A stretch of 64,000 bases of DNA from Breznakibacter xylanolyticus (GTDB lineage Bacteria; Bacteroidota; Bacteroidia; Bacteroidales; Marinilabiliaceae). The notes beneath the pieces were generated by a model. The model was not told the origin of the DNA. It did no database searches and saw only the letters and a list, made by a program, of their open reading frames with translations. The stretch lies in contig NZ_QKZK01000002.1 of NCBI RefSeq assembly GCF_003254275.1, forward strand, positions 178,290 to 242,289. The letters run 5' to 3'. This document shows positions 43,982 through 53,598 of this stretch, in pieces; position 1 is the first letter of the stretch; the number at the start of each line of letters is the position of its first letter. The translations under genes were made by a program, and so were the position numbers.

Positions 43982-46876
43982 TCACTTGCCCCTCACTGTT
44001 GCATCGGGCCCCAGATACAACTGCGGCAACGGCCTGGAAGCCATCACCACCTTTTGCAGCACCACGCCGGGGTCAATCAGGTGAATGGTCACCGTGTGCT
44101 TGCCGGGCTTGGCGATGCGGTGACGCGTGGTGGTCACCACGATGTTGTCGGCCACAGCCTTTTCCCATTCACGTTCCGATTTGAGCGGGTGAATCACCGC
44201 CTCAACGGGGGCGCCGCCATCGACCGACACCGCGTAACGAATGCCGCCACGCGACAGATAATCGAGCGTGGGCGACACATAAGCATGCACCTCCACATCG
44301 CCGGCCTCGTGCATCCACACATCGTAATGCAAAGCAGCATTATTGGCTAGTGCAGCCTTTTGCGATGGCAGGGTCGACGGCTGTGGCGTCACGCCCGAAA
44401 GTGTCCGCCCCAAACCGGGCACCACTTCCCAACGCATGCCGGGTGTTTCGGTTTTGCGGGTAAACTGTTCAGCCTCCATGGCTGCATATCCATTCACCTG
44501 CACAGCCCCTTTGAAATCGGCCGGAATCGCGGGTAACGACTGAATTGCCTCGACAGTTACGGTAGTTTGCTGCCCCTGAGGTCCGGAGATGTCAAGCGTG
44601 GTCACCCCACCCTTTTTCGGCACTCGGGCCGGATCAATCTCAACCCACACGCGCACACCGTCACCCACCTCGCCCTGTGTTTGACTCAGCTTTACCCATG
44701 GTGCCTTGTTTTTAATGAAGTACATCGCATCGCGACTGCCGCGATTGAACACATCGATGTAGTGTTTCTGCGGGTAAGACGTATAAAAAGCGGGCAAGCG
44801 CAAAGTTGTCACATCCACGGGCCAGCATTGATCGGAACCATCGACAGCTACCCCCAGCAATACCTCATTGGGCAGCTCAATGGTTTTCACATCGGGCATG
44901 CGGTTCGAGTCGGGCTGTTGCCAATAGGTATAACCAATGCGGGTTTGATCCATCATGTGGCTCCACTTGCCGCCGGCCAAATCTTCGTTGTACTGACGCG
45001 ACAACTCGGCATCGCGGTTAAAGAGTTCGAAGGCTGCCTTGGCCATGGCATTGGTGGTTGAACGTCCCTGACGGGCAAACAAATGGTTTTGAGCCACGCG
45101 CAAATACAACTCATTGATGGTGGCACTGGCCACGGCCGGATACCACACCAATTGAAAATAGGCATCCTTGTATGCAGCAGGCATTTGCTCTCCCACCTTG
45201 GTGGCCAATGCAGCCAGTTGGTTGTAGTCCTCCACCACGCGTTCAAATTCGCGGTAATTGACCAGACTGTAGGTCGTCCAATCGAGCAATTCGGGCTTTC
45301 GGCGTGAATTGAAGCGCGAATAGTCATCTACAATGCGGGCAATGTCATCGGTGTGATGACCGCCAAAGTATTGACGCGCCCATCGACGGGTGTAATCGGG
45401 CAACATAGCGGCGGTGATGGCATCGGGGTTCCAGGCATAATCGAGGAAAAACTCGGTGGGAAACTCCATGGGTTTGATGTCGCCCACGTTGATAATCCAC
45501 AGTCGATCCACGCCATGTTCCCAGGCCATGTGCATTTGCTCCCACACGCGCGAAATCTGATTGGTGTTGATCCATTTGTAATTGCGAGGCCCTCCCACAT
45601 AATCGTAATGGTAGTAAATGCCGTATCCCCCGGCACGCTTGGCCTCGCCGGGTTGTGGCAATTTACGGAGGTTGCCCCAGTTATCGTCGCACAACAGCAG
45701 GGTCACATCATCGGGCACACGCATGCCATGGTCGTAATAATCCTGCACCTCTTTATACAATGCCCACACCTGAGGCGTTTGCGCGGCCGCTTGGCCGGTC
45801 AGCTCCTCGATGATATTTCGCTGTGAAGCCACAATATTTTCGAGCAAATCAATGGCCGTGCCCTCGGTCATGGGTTCATCGCCGTCGCCACGCATGCCAA
45901 TGGTCACCAGGCTCTCGTGGTTGCCCATGCGGGTAAGCCCGTCGCGCCAGAAACGCTCCAAAGCCGGTGCATTGGTGGTATAATCCCACTTTCCGGAACC
46001 ATACCGTCGCCACTCATCGTGCGCACGCATCATGGGTTCGTGGTGCGATGTGCCAATCACCACCCCCATCTCGTGCGCCAGGGGAGCATTAAGCGGATCG
46101 TCGTCAAACAGGGAACGCCCCCACATGGCCGGCCACAGGTAGTTACCCTTGAGGCGAAGAATCAATTCGAACACTTTTTCATAAAAGGTATGGGTGAAAC
46201 CACCATGATATTTATGAGCCCAACCGGCCAGAGCAGGCGCCTCATCGTTGATAAAGATGCCGCGATACTTCACGGACGGTTCACCCATGGTATGCACGCC
46301 GGGTTTCACATATAAATTCCGCTGAGCCACCACCGGAACGTCGGCCCAGAAATACCAGGGCGACACGCCCATCTGCGCCGAAAGGTCAAAAATGCCGAAG
46401 ATGGTACCTCGTTTGTCACTGCCGGCAATCACCAAAGCCTGTTCAACGCCCGGCATCGGTTGTGGAACCACCTGCACCACATAAGCTTCCCACTTACCGC
46501 GAAGCATCGCCCCATCGAGCTTGCCTTCGGCCACCAGGCGGTCAATCATGGGATTGCTCCCAAGGGTTCCGGCCAATATCACGTGCGTATGATTGCCGGT
46601 TTTGTCCCACATCAACTCGGGCTTTTGACCGGCCACCATGGCCACATCATTTTGTAACAATCCCACCACGCGTTTCACACCGGCTTCATCGTCTTGCGAA
46701 GCAACAATGGCGGCCGGCACCCCATTGACAATTAACGGGAAATCCCCCGCCGATGCGGTGGTCGACACATAATCGAGACGATTGATGGCTCCCATTGTCA
46801 GCGGAAACAACCACATCATCCCCCAAACCATCATCATGGTTTGAACGAACGAAACATTCCTTTTTTTTCTTGTCAT
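43982..46876 (-). CDS. GH115 xylan alpha-1,2-glucuronidase, secreted
   Basis: This 964-aa enzyme removes (4-O-methyl-)glucuronic acid from xylan. It has an N-terminal membrane-like signal (about 13-30) and follows GH115 throughout: FPLIVNGVPAAIVAS, GSDKRGTIFGIFDLSAQMGV, MGEPSVKYRGIFINDEAPAL, NYLWPAMWGRSLFDDDPLN, GTSHHEPMMRAHDEW, VTIGMRGDGDEPM, LCDDNWGNLRKLPQP and YYHYDYVGGPRNYKW. A C-terminal domain with GYAAMEAEQFTR matches the GH115-type beta-sandwich. It stands alone, not in a xylan locus, which is unusual for a large debranching enzyme but seen in Bacteroidota. Confidence 0.95.
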   Translation of the reverse strand: MTRKKRNVSFVQTMMMVWGMMWLFPLTMGAINRLDYVSTTASAGDFPLIVNGVPAAIVASQDDEAGVKRVVGLLQNDVAMVAGQKPELMWDKTGNHTHVILAGTLGSNPMIDRLVAEGKLDGAMLRGKWEAYVVQVVPQPMPGVEQALVIAGSDKRGTIFGIFDLSAQMGVSPWYFWADVPVVAQRNLYVKPGVHTMGEPSVKYRGIFINDEAPALAGWAHKYHGGFTHTFYEKVFELILRLKGNYLWPAMWGRSLFDDDPLNAPLAHEMGVVIGTSHHEPMMRAHDEWRRYGSGKWDYTTNAPALERFWRDGLTRMGNHESLVTIGMRGDGDEPMTEGTAIDLLENIVASQRNIIEELTGQAAAQTPQVWALYKEVQDYYDHGMRVPDDVTLLLCDDNWGNLRKLPQPGEAKRAGGYGIYYHYDYVGGPRNYKWINTNQISRVWEQMHMAWEHGVDRLWIINVGDIKPMEFPTEFFLDYAWNPDAITAAMLPDYTRRWARQYFGGHHTDDIARIVDDYSRFNSRRKPELLDWTTYSLVNYREFERVVEDYNQLAALATKVGEQMPAAYKDAYFQLVWYPAVASATINELYLRVAQNHLFARQGRSTTNAMAKAAFELFNRDAELSRQYNEDLAGGKWSHMMDQTRIGYTYWQQPDSNRMPDVKTIELPNEVLLGVAVDGSDQCWPVDVTTLRLPAFYTSYPQKHYIDVFNRGSRDAMYFIKNKAPWVKLSQTQGEVGDGVRVWVEIDPARVPKKGGVTTLDISGPQGQQTTVTVEAIQSLPAIPADFKGAVQVNGYAAMEAEQFTRKTETPGMRWEVVPGLGRTLSGVTPQPSTLPSQKAALANNAALHYDVWMHEAGDVEVHAYVSPTLDYLSRGGIRYAVSVDGGAPVEAVIHPLKSEREWEKAVADNIVVTTTRHRIAKPGKHTVTIHLIDPGVVLQKVVMASRPLPQLYLGPDATVRGK

Positions 46877-47112
46877 ATTTTAAGCGTTTTAAAGTTTGTG
46901 ACACCATCAAAATTTCATCATTTTTATGAGTGTCAAAACAGTTCACAATTTACACGCATTTGACAGGAGTATGGGTCATTAAAATCGTCAAAAGGGACGA
47001 TAAAGCTGGCACCTGCCCCATCACGTCATTCCCAATAAAATCCTTCAAAGCCAGCAAACAAATCACTTATTACAAATAAGTTTACGCCACAAACCCCACA
47101 CCATCACGCCCC

Positions 47113-47505
47113 ATGATTCAAAAAGACTACATCCTCCGTTTACTGGCCGACCTGGCCGAAGCCTTGGCTCGACTACTCAAAATACAACAACCCCATCAGG
47201 CGTTTGACGAGATGACGCGCACGCTTGAATCAGTCTATAAAATGACGTTGGATGAATTCCTAAACCTGCCCGACAATGAACTGCAGCAACCCGACTGGCC
47301 AGCATCGTCGGGCATTGCCGACAGCATGGGGGAGTTCCTGAACACTGCGGCCGACATCGCCCATCAACACCATCGACACGACATTGCCGAAAACCTGAAA
47401 TTGAAAGCTCTGCACCTGCTCAGCGAAGCCGAAGCACAAAGCAGCACGTACTCGTTCAATCGCATGGTTATCATCAACCGGATTAAAGAAGAGTTGGGAA
47501 TATAA
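47113..47505 (+). CDS. Small soluble helical protein, unknown (resembles DUF6483)
   Basis: This 130-aa protein is all-helical. The N-terminus MIQKDYILRLLADLAEALARLL and the following GKPHQAF-like region (IQQPHQAFDEMTRTLESVY) resemble the DUF6483 family found in anaerobes, whose function is unknown. The C-terminal half (ADIAHQHHRHDIAENLKLKALHLLSEAE, read as two helices) looks like a TPR-type pair. There is no signal peptide. The stop codon at 47505 abuts the end of inverted-repeat element B. A short palindrome ACTTATT-ACA-AATAAGT lies 32 bp upstream of the start. Confidence 0.6.
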   Translation: MIQKDYILRLLADLAEALARLLKIQQPHQAFDEMTRTLESVYKMTLDEFLNLPDNELQQPDWPASSGIADSMGEFLNTAADIAHQHHRHDIAENLKLKALHLLSEAEAQSSTYSFNRMVIINRIKEELGI

Positions 47506-47507
47506 AT

Positions 47508-47671
47508 CAATGTCGTTTAGTTAAGAGAAAAGATGTCAGACTAAGAGACAGATGATGAGATGAAAACAGATGTTTAGATCCGTTCTCTTCGTCTCTTCAG
47601 TCTAATCTATCTGTCTTTAGTCTAATCATCTTCTTGTCTCTTTTGTGAATCGCACTAACTGAACGACATTG
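47508..47671. mobile_element. Inverted-repeat (MITE-like) element, copy B, with 10-bp target duplication
   Basis: The left end is CAATGTCGTTTAGTTAAG; the right end, inverted, is CAATGTCGTTCAGTTAGTG; total 164 bp without coding capacity. It is flanked on both sides by GAATATAAAT (47498-47507 and 47672-47681), a perfect 10-bp direct repeat that looks like a target-site duplication. The left copy contains the stop codon of the 130-aa gene. The interior is made of loose 8-bp words (AGACAAGA, AGATGATT, GACAGATA on the minus strand). Confidence 0.8.
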
Positions 47672-47719
47672 GAATATAAATTTGAGATCAGCGCTGCCAC
47701 AGCCCCGATTTGCATCCTG

Positions 47720-49954
47720 TCAGAACAAAAATCCCACCCGCAAATGCGAGTAGATGCTATTGATGTAGGGCGAATACATGAGATTAAACTCCATGGGCAA
47801 CAGTGAGAAATTGAGAGCCGTCCCCAAACTAAACCCACTGATGAATTTAGGAGCCACCGGCTTTTCATTTCCCATGGGAAACCGAAAGCCATGGGCAGCA
47901 GCATTGGCTCGTCCTATCAGGAAAAGGTCGCCAAACATGCGATAATGACATCCAATGGAAGCGGCCAGCACCGACGTGGAAGTCAATTGGGCATCCAGCA
48001 GGCCGGCAAAGGGGATTTGATTGGCAAGATGCGTTTGAATGCCTCCCAACACAATGCGATCGAAAATGAGATTCTCGTTGTTTTGCGTGTAACCACCATG
48101 CATTTGCGCAAAAAGGGTGGTTCGACTGCCGGTTTGCCGATAACTCTCGTATTGCATCGCAAACGAAAACAAGGGATTGGGCGGATAGTAGAGGGTATCG
48201 ACGCGTTGTCCACCCGAGAGGGTCATGTAATCAATCTGTCGGGAGATGCCGGCAGAAAACTTAATATTAAGCAGCTTACCCGAGGTGGGCAGAAAACGTC
48301 GGTCGAGCGAGTTGTGCCGCACGGTAATATATGTGTAGGGCATCACTAGCGACCCTTCAAAATGATTGGCCGTCATCACATCGGGCTCAAAATAGGTAAA
48401 ACCGGCACCAACACCGCCACCATAGCCCCAATGAATGCCTTTTAACCGAAGATATTCAAGGTTCAAACGCAAGTCGTAGCCCTGGTAAATATCGTACAAA
48501 AGGTTTTTGTTGTAGATGGGCATCTTGAGCCGCTCCAACCGGGCTGAGAAATCGGCCAGATTATTGAGTTGATTGCCAAAAAACTGCTTGTGCTGAATGC
48601 GTGTTTTCCAGTTTTGACCAATGGCCACCTTTACCGACGATACCGATTTGTCGAGCAAGAGGTTGCGCCAGGTATAATTCAGCGTCATCGACGCATTATA
48701 AAAGGAGTGATAGCCCAAAGCAAACTTCACATGCTGCATCTCATTTTCGCGTAAGATGCAATGCAAACGGCAATGTCCGGGCGTGGTCGGCTCCAGCTCG
48801 TAATAGACATACTGGTAGTAAAGCGATGCATAGGCCTTTCGAAAGCGGGCACTCAACTCCTCGGGTGTGTAGGACTTGCCGGTTTCCACATCGAGGGTTT
48901 GCAACAACATGGTGCGACTGGTGTACACCTGCCCCTCGATGCTGATACCGTCAATCACCACCCTGTCGTATTTCACGCGCTTGGGGCGTGATTGAGCCGA
49001 TGGGGGATAAAGACGATTTAGCGAATCGGCCAATTGCTTAAACACGGGGTAGTAATCCTGCCCCGTTTGGTTGCCGATATCGATGATTTCTGTTGCATTA
49101 TTAAAGCTGGCAGCCGAATAAGTGGTCATGGCAGGTTCGATGAGGATGTTGCACAATCCCCGCTCGAACTGAAGATATTCGGCATCGCGAAAGTTGGTGA
49201 TTTGATACATCACATCGAGCATGGTTTTCAAATCCTTGGCCTGCGAAAGTCCCGAATAAAGGTTCACCCCAATGAAATAATCGGCGCCCATGGCTTTGAG
49301 ATCACTCACGGGGAAATTACGCACGATGCCCCCGTCCACCAGTTTGGTGTCGCCCCACGTAGTGGCAGCAAATACCGAAGGAAGCGCCATGCTGCTGCGA
49401 ATGGCCCACACAATTTCACCTTGATTAATCACCACCGGCTGCCCCGTGGATAAATCGGTGGCGATGCAACTAAAGGGAATATCAAATTGCGAAAAATCCT
49501 TGATGTGATGAACGGGAAAAAATATCTCGGAAAAAGTAAGCCACACCTCTTCCGACTCCAAAAAACCGGTCGAAAGCACCGGCTTTCCATGACGAACGGG
49601 CAATTCGGCCGTGTAATTATCCAGCTCGTCCTTTTCGTCCAAACTCACCTGACTGTAATTGGGCCGGCCGTTGAGCAGTTTGTCCCAATCGAGGGCTTTC
49701 ACCCGGGCTTCAATTTCATTGCCCGAATAACCGGCTGCATACATGGCGCCAATGATAGCTCCCATACTGGTGCCGGTAATGTAATCGACCTGCAAACCCG
49801 CACTGTCAATGGCCTTGAGCACACCAATGTGCGCCAGCCCCTTGGCGCCACCGCCGCTGAGCGCCAAACCGATTTTGGGACGTTGCCCCCACATGGGAGG
49901 TAACAATACAACCACACAAAAAAGCAAGGTGATGACAAGGGAGCGAAACGACAT
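47720..49954 (-). CDS. Patatin-like phospholipase with BamA/D15-type beta-barrel
   Basis: This 744-aa outer-membrane protein has a signal peptide (1-23), a patatin domain (about 27-230), a POTRA-like domain (about 320-400) and a C-terminal 16-strand surface-antigen barrel ending in IYSHLRVGFLF. The catalytic Ser-Asp dyad is Ser63 in GTSMG and the Asp in LVDGGIVRNFP; the oxyanion loop is GGGAKG (34-39). The order matches PlpD-type (type Vd) proteins, where the patatin part is placed outside or at the outer membrane and cleaves phospholipids. It is the downstream end of a long minus-strand run of core genes. Confidence 0.9.
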   Translation of the reverse strand: MSFRSLVITLLFCVVVLLPPMWGQRPKIGLALSGGGAKGLAHIGVLKAIDSAGLQVDYITGTSMGAIIGAMYAAGYSGNEIEARVKALDWDKLLNGRPNYSQVSLDEKDELDNYTAELPVRHGKPVLSTGFLESEEVWLTFSEIFFPVHHIKDFSQFDIPFSCIATDLSTGQPVVINQGEIVWAIRSSMALPSVFAATTWGDTKLVDGGIVRNFPVSDLKAMGADYFIGVNLYSGLSQAKDLKTMLDVMYQITNFRDAEYLQFERGLCNILIEPAMTTYSAASFNNATEIIDIGNQTGQDYYPVFKQLADSLNRLYPPSAQSRPKRVKYDRVVIDGISIEGQVYTSRTMLLQTLDVETGKSYTPEELSARFRKAYASLYYQYVYYELEPTTPGHCRLHCILRENEMQHVKFALGYHSFYNASMTLNYTWRNLLLDKSVSSVKVAIGQNWKTRIQHKQFFGNQLNNLADFSARLERLKMPIYNKNLLYDIYQGYDLRLNLEYLRLKGIHWGYGGGVGAGFTYFEPDVMTANHFEGSLVMPYTYITVRHNSLDRRFLPTSGKLLNIKFSAGISRQIDYMTLSGGQRVDTLYYPPNPLFSFAMQYESYRQTGSRTTLFAQMHGGYTQNNENLIFDRIVLGGIQTHLANQIPFAGLLDAQLTSTSVLAASIGCHYRMFGDLFLIGRANAAAHGFRFPMGNEKPVAPKFISGFSLGTALNFSLLPMEFNLMYSPYINSIYSHLRVGFLF

Positions 49955-50025
49955 AGAGGAAGGTTATTGATGCGAAACAATGCAAACGGCATCTAAAATA
50001 ACCACCTCAAGGGATTCTCACAACT

Positions 50026-50700
50026 TTATACCTTCTTTTTTAACACGCACACCCGCCGCTCATCATTGTAGAGCATCGTCAGATGCAGACTTTCGGCCAG
50101 GTGCCGCATGGTTTGGGGATGATAAAAACAAACATGGGTAAAGTCGCGGGCGTAACTCCACGTGGCGAACTGCGCGTGCGACTGCCACATGCCCGTGAGC
50201 AGGGTGAGAATGCCTCCCGGTTTAAGCCATTGCAACATTTGCCCAAAGTCGCGATGAGGAAAAAAGAAATGTTCGATGCACTCGGTGGCAAAAATATAAT
50301 CATAACTCACCGCCGGAAGCTCGGGATAAAAAAAGGGATCGTAATTGTCGCACATCCAGCCGCGTTCGCCCATCAACCCACTCAGCGTGGGATGAGGGCC
50401 ACAACCGTAGTCAAGGCCGTGATCGCCGGCTCTCAAAAACGGCAAAGCAGGATCAATGGCCTGCTCCAGAAACTGAACATACCCTCGATTGGTTTCGGTA
50501 TTTTGATGTGCCAAATAACGCTGTTTCTCACGGTCGGCATCGGGGTATTCGCCGGGAAGTACGAATATCAGTCGGCAACGCGAACACTCATAATAGTGTC
50601 GTGTGTCGGGACCCGACACACGAACTGCATCCCCAGCATATTGACAAAGTGGGCAAACCACCCCATGCAAGGCGTTGTGCAAATCACCCATGGACATCAT
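50026..50700 (-). CDS. Zinc-ribbon class I SAM-dependent methyltransferase
   Basis: This 224-aa protein has an N-terminal Cys-rich ribbon (CPLCQYAG and YYECSRCRLIF, C-x2-C twice) and a Rossmann methyltransferase core: GLDYGCGPHPTLSGLMGERG as motif I, the Glu/Asp in ATECIEHFFFPHRDF, and MLQWLKPGGILTLLTGM. The substrate is unknown; related proteins act on RNA or small molecules. Its start (ATG 50700) overlaps the rlmB stop codon by one base (TGATG), so the two are translationally coupled, which hints at an RNA-related role. Confidence 0.82.
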   Translation of the reverse strand: MMSMGDLHNALHGVVCPLCQYAGDAVRVSGPDTRHYYECSRCRLIFVLPGEYPDADREKQRYLAHQNTETNRGYVQFLEQAIDPALPFLRAGDHGLDYGCGPHPTLSGLMGERGWMCDNYDPFFYPELPAVSYDYIFATECIEHFFFPHRDFGQMLQWLKPGGILTLLTGMWQSHAQFATWSYARDFTHVCFYHPQTMRHLAESLHLTMLYNDERRVCVLKKKV

Positions 50701-51455
50701 CAGGCCAAACGCTGCTTCACGGCTTCAAACAACAACACCCCGGCGGCAACTGACACGTTCAACGACCCGATGGCACCTGTCACGGGAATCTTACACATCT
50801 CATCGCCCACGCGCAAGATGGATGGAGAAATGCCCACATCTTCAGCGCCCATCACCAAAGCCAACGGCCCTGAAAAATTACACTCAAAATAGTTGCGCGC
50901 TCCCTTTTCGGTGGCACAGGCAATGGTCAAACCACTCTCTTTGAGGTAATCGACCATGCGGGGCAAATGCTTGGCCTTGCAAACCGGGATCTCGAGCAAA
51001 GCACCGGCCGAGGTTTTGATGGCATCGGGGGTGATCAGCGCTGCACCCTTTTCGGGCACCACCAGGGCATGCGCCCCGGCACAGTATGCCGAACGGGCAA
51101 TGGCACCCAGGTTGCGCACATCGGTGATGCCATCGAGCACCACCACCAACGGGCTTTCACCACGTTCAAAAACATTCATCAACACATCTTCGATGTGCTG
51201 ATACTCGATGGGCGACACAAATGCCAACGCTCCCTGATGATTTTTAGTCGTCACGCGGTTAATGCGCTCAATGGGCACCATCTGGTATGGGATGCCACGC
51301 TGCTTAATCAGGGCAAACAGCTCTTTGAACAAGTCGCCCTCCAGACCTTTCTTCAACAATACTTTATCCACCTCTTTGCCGGCGTGGATGGCTTCGATAA
51401 TGGCACGAAGGCCAAATAACAGGGTGGCGGTTGATTTTGAAGGGTGTTGTTCCAT
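50700..51455 (-). CDS. rlmB: 23S rRNA (guanosine-2'-O-)-methyltransferase RlmB type
   Basis: This 251-aa SPOUT (TrmH-family) enzyme has an N-terminal substrate-binding domain (LFGLRAIIEAIHAGKEVDKVLL) and a knotted methyltransferase domain. Motifs are DGITDVRNLGAIARSAYCAGAH (motif 1, with the catalytic-type Asn and Arg), LALVMGAEDVGIS (motif 2) and IPVTGAIGSLNVSVAAGVLLFEA (motif 3), given here as family blocks. It is expected to methylate 23S rRNA at the G2251 position. Other TrmH members modify tRNA, so the rRNA assignment is by family only. Confidence 0.9.
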   Translation of the reverse strand: MEQHPSKSTATLLFGLRAIIEAIHAGKEVDKVLLKKGLEGDLFKELFALIKQRGIPYQMVPIERINRVTTKNHQGALAFVSPIEYQHIEDVLMNVFERGESPLVVVLDGITDVRNLGAIARSAYCAGAHALVVPEKGAALITPDAIKTSAGALLEIPVCKAKHLPRMVDYLKESGLTIACATEKGARNYFECNFSGPLALVMGAEDVGISPSILRVGDEMCKIPVTGAIGSLNVSVAAGVLLFEAVKQRLA

Positions 51456-51607
51456 GTGTTTTATTTGTGTTGTGATATAGCAATAATGTGTAGATGTATC
51501 TGTTTACTGCAAAGTTCGTTGTTCTATCTTTTTCGAATGGATGATTTGGAATGTTCAAATCCCAATAAGCACGATAACCAGACAACGCAAATGGATTGCC
51601 CCAATCA

Positions 51608-53557
51608 TCAATCCATCTCCAATCGCAGTTTTTCAAGCTCCTCCAGTTCGCCGTGAGCAACCTCCCAGCTTTCCATTTCCCGATCGAGGGATTTCTGTAG
51701 GGCATCGTATTGATTGAACAAAGCCATGTCGGCAGCATGCTCGGGCTGTTCCATCTGATGATGCAAAACGGCCATCTCCTTTTCGATACGGGCAATGGCC
51801 TGCTCGCTCTCGTCAACGGTCTTTTGTGCCTTTTTGATCTTACGGCTCAACTCCTTCCGCTCTTCAAAGCTGATTTTGCCCTGCGAAGGTGCCGCCTGAG
51901 CGTTTTGCTCTTTACGCTCGGTTTGTTTTACCTCCAGCTCGGCAAACGATTCCATTTTTTTGCGTTGCAAGAAGTCATAAACCCCACCCAGGTGTTGTTT
52001 AATTTTTTTATCCCGGAACTCAAAAAGCTTATTGACCAAGCCATCTAAAAATTCACGATCGTGCGACACCAACAGCACCGTTCCGTCAAAATCGATGAGC
52101 GCCTGCTTAAGCAACTCCTTGGAACGCATATCCAGGTGGTTGGTTGGCTCATCGAGGATGAGCAGGTTGGCCGGTTTTAGCAAGAGCATCACCATGGCCA
52201 GACGGGTTTTTTCGCCCCCCGAAAGCACGCCCACCTTTTTCTCCACATCTTCGCCACTAAAGAGGAAAGCCCCCAACAGGTCACGAATTTTGGTGCGGAT
52301 ATCGCCAACAGCCACCCGATCGATGGTATCGAGCACCGTCAGATTGGGATCGAGACGCTCGGCCTGGTTTTGCGCAAAATATCCAATGGTGACGTTGTGT
52401 CCCAGTTTCAGGTCTCCGTTGTATTCAATCTCGTTCATGATGATGCGCGAGAGAGTGGTCTTCCCTTCGCCATTACGCCCTACAAAAGCCACTTTTTCAC
52501 CTCTTTCAATGCGGAAATCAACCGACTGCAGCACCACATGATCGCCATACTGCTTGGTGATGTCGTTCCCTTCCACCACCATCACGCCGGGCTTAGGCGC
52601 AGCCGGGAAACGAATATTGAGCCCCGAAGTGTCAATCTCGTCCACCTCAATGCGGTCGATTTTCTCGAGCTGTTTAATGCGCGACTGCACCTGAACCGAT
52701 TTAGTGGCCTTGTACCGAAAACGCTCAATGAACTTCTCTGTGTCTTCAATCCGCTTTTGCTGATTGGTATAAGCGGCCAATTGTTGTTCGCGACGTTCGG
52801 CTCTCAACTCCAGAAATCGATCATAAGAGGCCTTGTAATCATATATCTTTCCCATCGAAATTTCGATGGTACGATTGGTAATGTTATTCAAAAAAGCACG
52901 GTCGTGCGAGATCAACAACACAGCGCCCTGATAGTTCTTCAAAAAATCCTCGAGCCACTGAATCGATTCAATGTCAAGATGGTTGGTTGGCTCATCGAGT
53001 AGAAACAGGTTAGGACGCTTAAGCAATATCTTGGCCAGCTCCACCCGCATACGCCATCCACCGCTGAACTCCGAAGTCATTCGGGCAAAATCACTGCGTT
53101 CAAAGCCTAAACCTTTCAACGTTTGCTCAATGGCGGCATGATAATTCCCCCCGCCCAACAGGTCGTAACGGTCGTTGAGATCGGTTATGCGGTGAATCAA
53201 TCGATTGTAATCCTCACTTTCGTAATCGGTTCGATGCGCCAGGTCGTGGTTGAGTGCGTCCAATTGCTGGCGGATGTATCGCAGCTCTTCAAAGGCCGTC
53301 TCCACCTCTTCAAACAAGGGGCGGGTATCGGTCACATCCAGATGCTGCGGAAGATAACCCAAGGTGAAATCGTTGGGTTTGGCCACGGTACCCGATGTGG
53401 GTTGCATTTGACCGGCCAAAATGCGCAACATGGTGGATTTACCGGCGCCATTGCGCCCAATCAAACCAATGCGATCGCGCGGGTTAATCAAAAACGAAAC
53501 ATCTTCAAACAATGTATACCCGCCAAAATCGACCGTCAACTGATGTATGGAAATCAT
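51608..53557 (-). CDS. ABC-F family ATPase (Uup/EttA-like)
   Basis: This 649-aa cytosolic protein has two ABC domains without membrane segments. First domain: Walker A GRNGAGKST (34-42) and signature FSGGWRMRVELAK. Second domain: Walker A GRNGEGKTT and signature LSGGEKTRLAM. Both have Walker B followed by Glu in LDEPTNHLD. The domains are joined by a helical linker, and the C-terminus is a coiled coil (about 545-645, rich in Glu/Lys/Gln). ABC-F proteins act on the ribosome or DNA. The long coiled-coil tail favours the Uup subgroup. No resistance role can be inferred. Confidence 0.92.
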   Translation of the reverse strand: MISIHQLTVDFGGYTLFEDVSFLINPRDRIGLIGRNGAGKSTMLRILAGQMQPTSGTVAKPNDFTLGYLPQHLDVTDTRPLFEEVETAFEELRYIRQQLDALNHDLAHRTDYESEDYNRLIHRITDLNDRYDLLGGGNYHAAIEQTLKGLGFERSDFARMTSEFSGGWRMRVELAKILLKRPNLFLLDEPTNHLDIESIQWLEDFLKNYQGAVLLISHDRAFLNNITNRTIEISMGKIYDYKASYDRFLELRAERREQQLAAYTNQQKRIEDTEKFIERFRYKATKSVQVQSRIKQLEKIDRIEVDEIDTSGLNIRFPAAPKPGVMVVEGNDITKQYGDHVVLQSVDFRIERGEKVAFVGRNGEGKTTLSRIIMNEIEYNGDLKLGHNVTIGYFAQNQAERLDPNLTVLDTIDRVAVGDIRTKIRDLLGAFLFSGEDVEKKVGVLSGGEKTRLAMVMLLLKPANLLILDEPTNHLDMRSKELLKQALIDFDGTVLLVSHDREFLDGLVNKLFEFRDKKIKQHLGGVYDFLQRKKMESFAELEVKQTERKEQNAQAAPSQGKISFEERKELSRKIKKAQKTVDESEQAIARIEKEMAVLHHQMEQPEHAADMALFNQYDALQKSLDREMESWEVAHGELEELEKLRLEMD

Positions 53558-53598
53558 ATTAAATCAATGCTTTATTTCGAATGAATCGAACCGAAAAA

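Noticed and set aside
51608..53557. ABC-F ribosomal-protection antibiotic resistance gene
   Set aside because: The long coiled-coil C-terminus and core-gene context fit the housekeeping Uup-like group; nothing points to a resistance subfamily.
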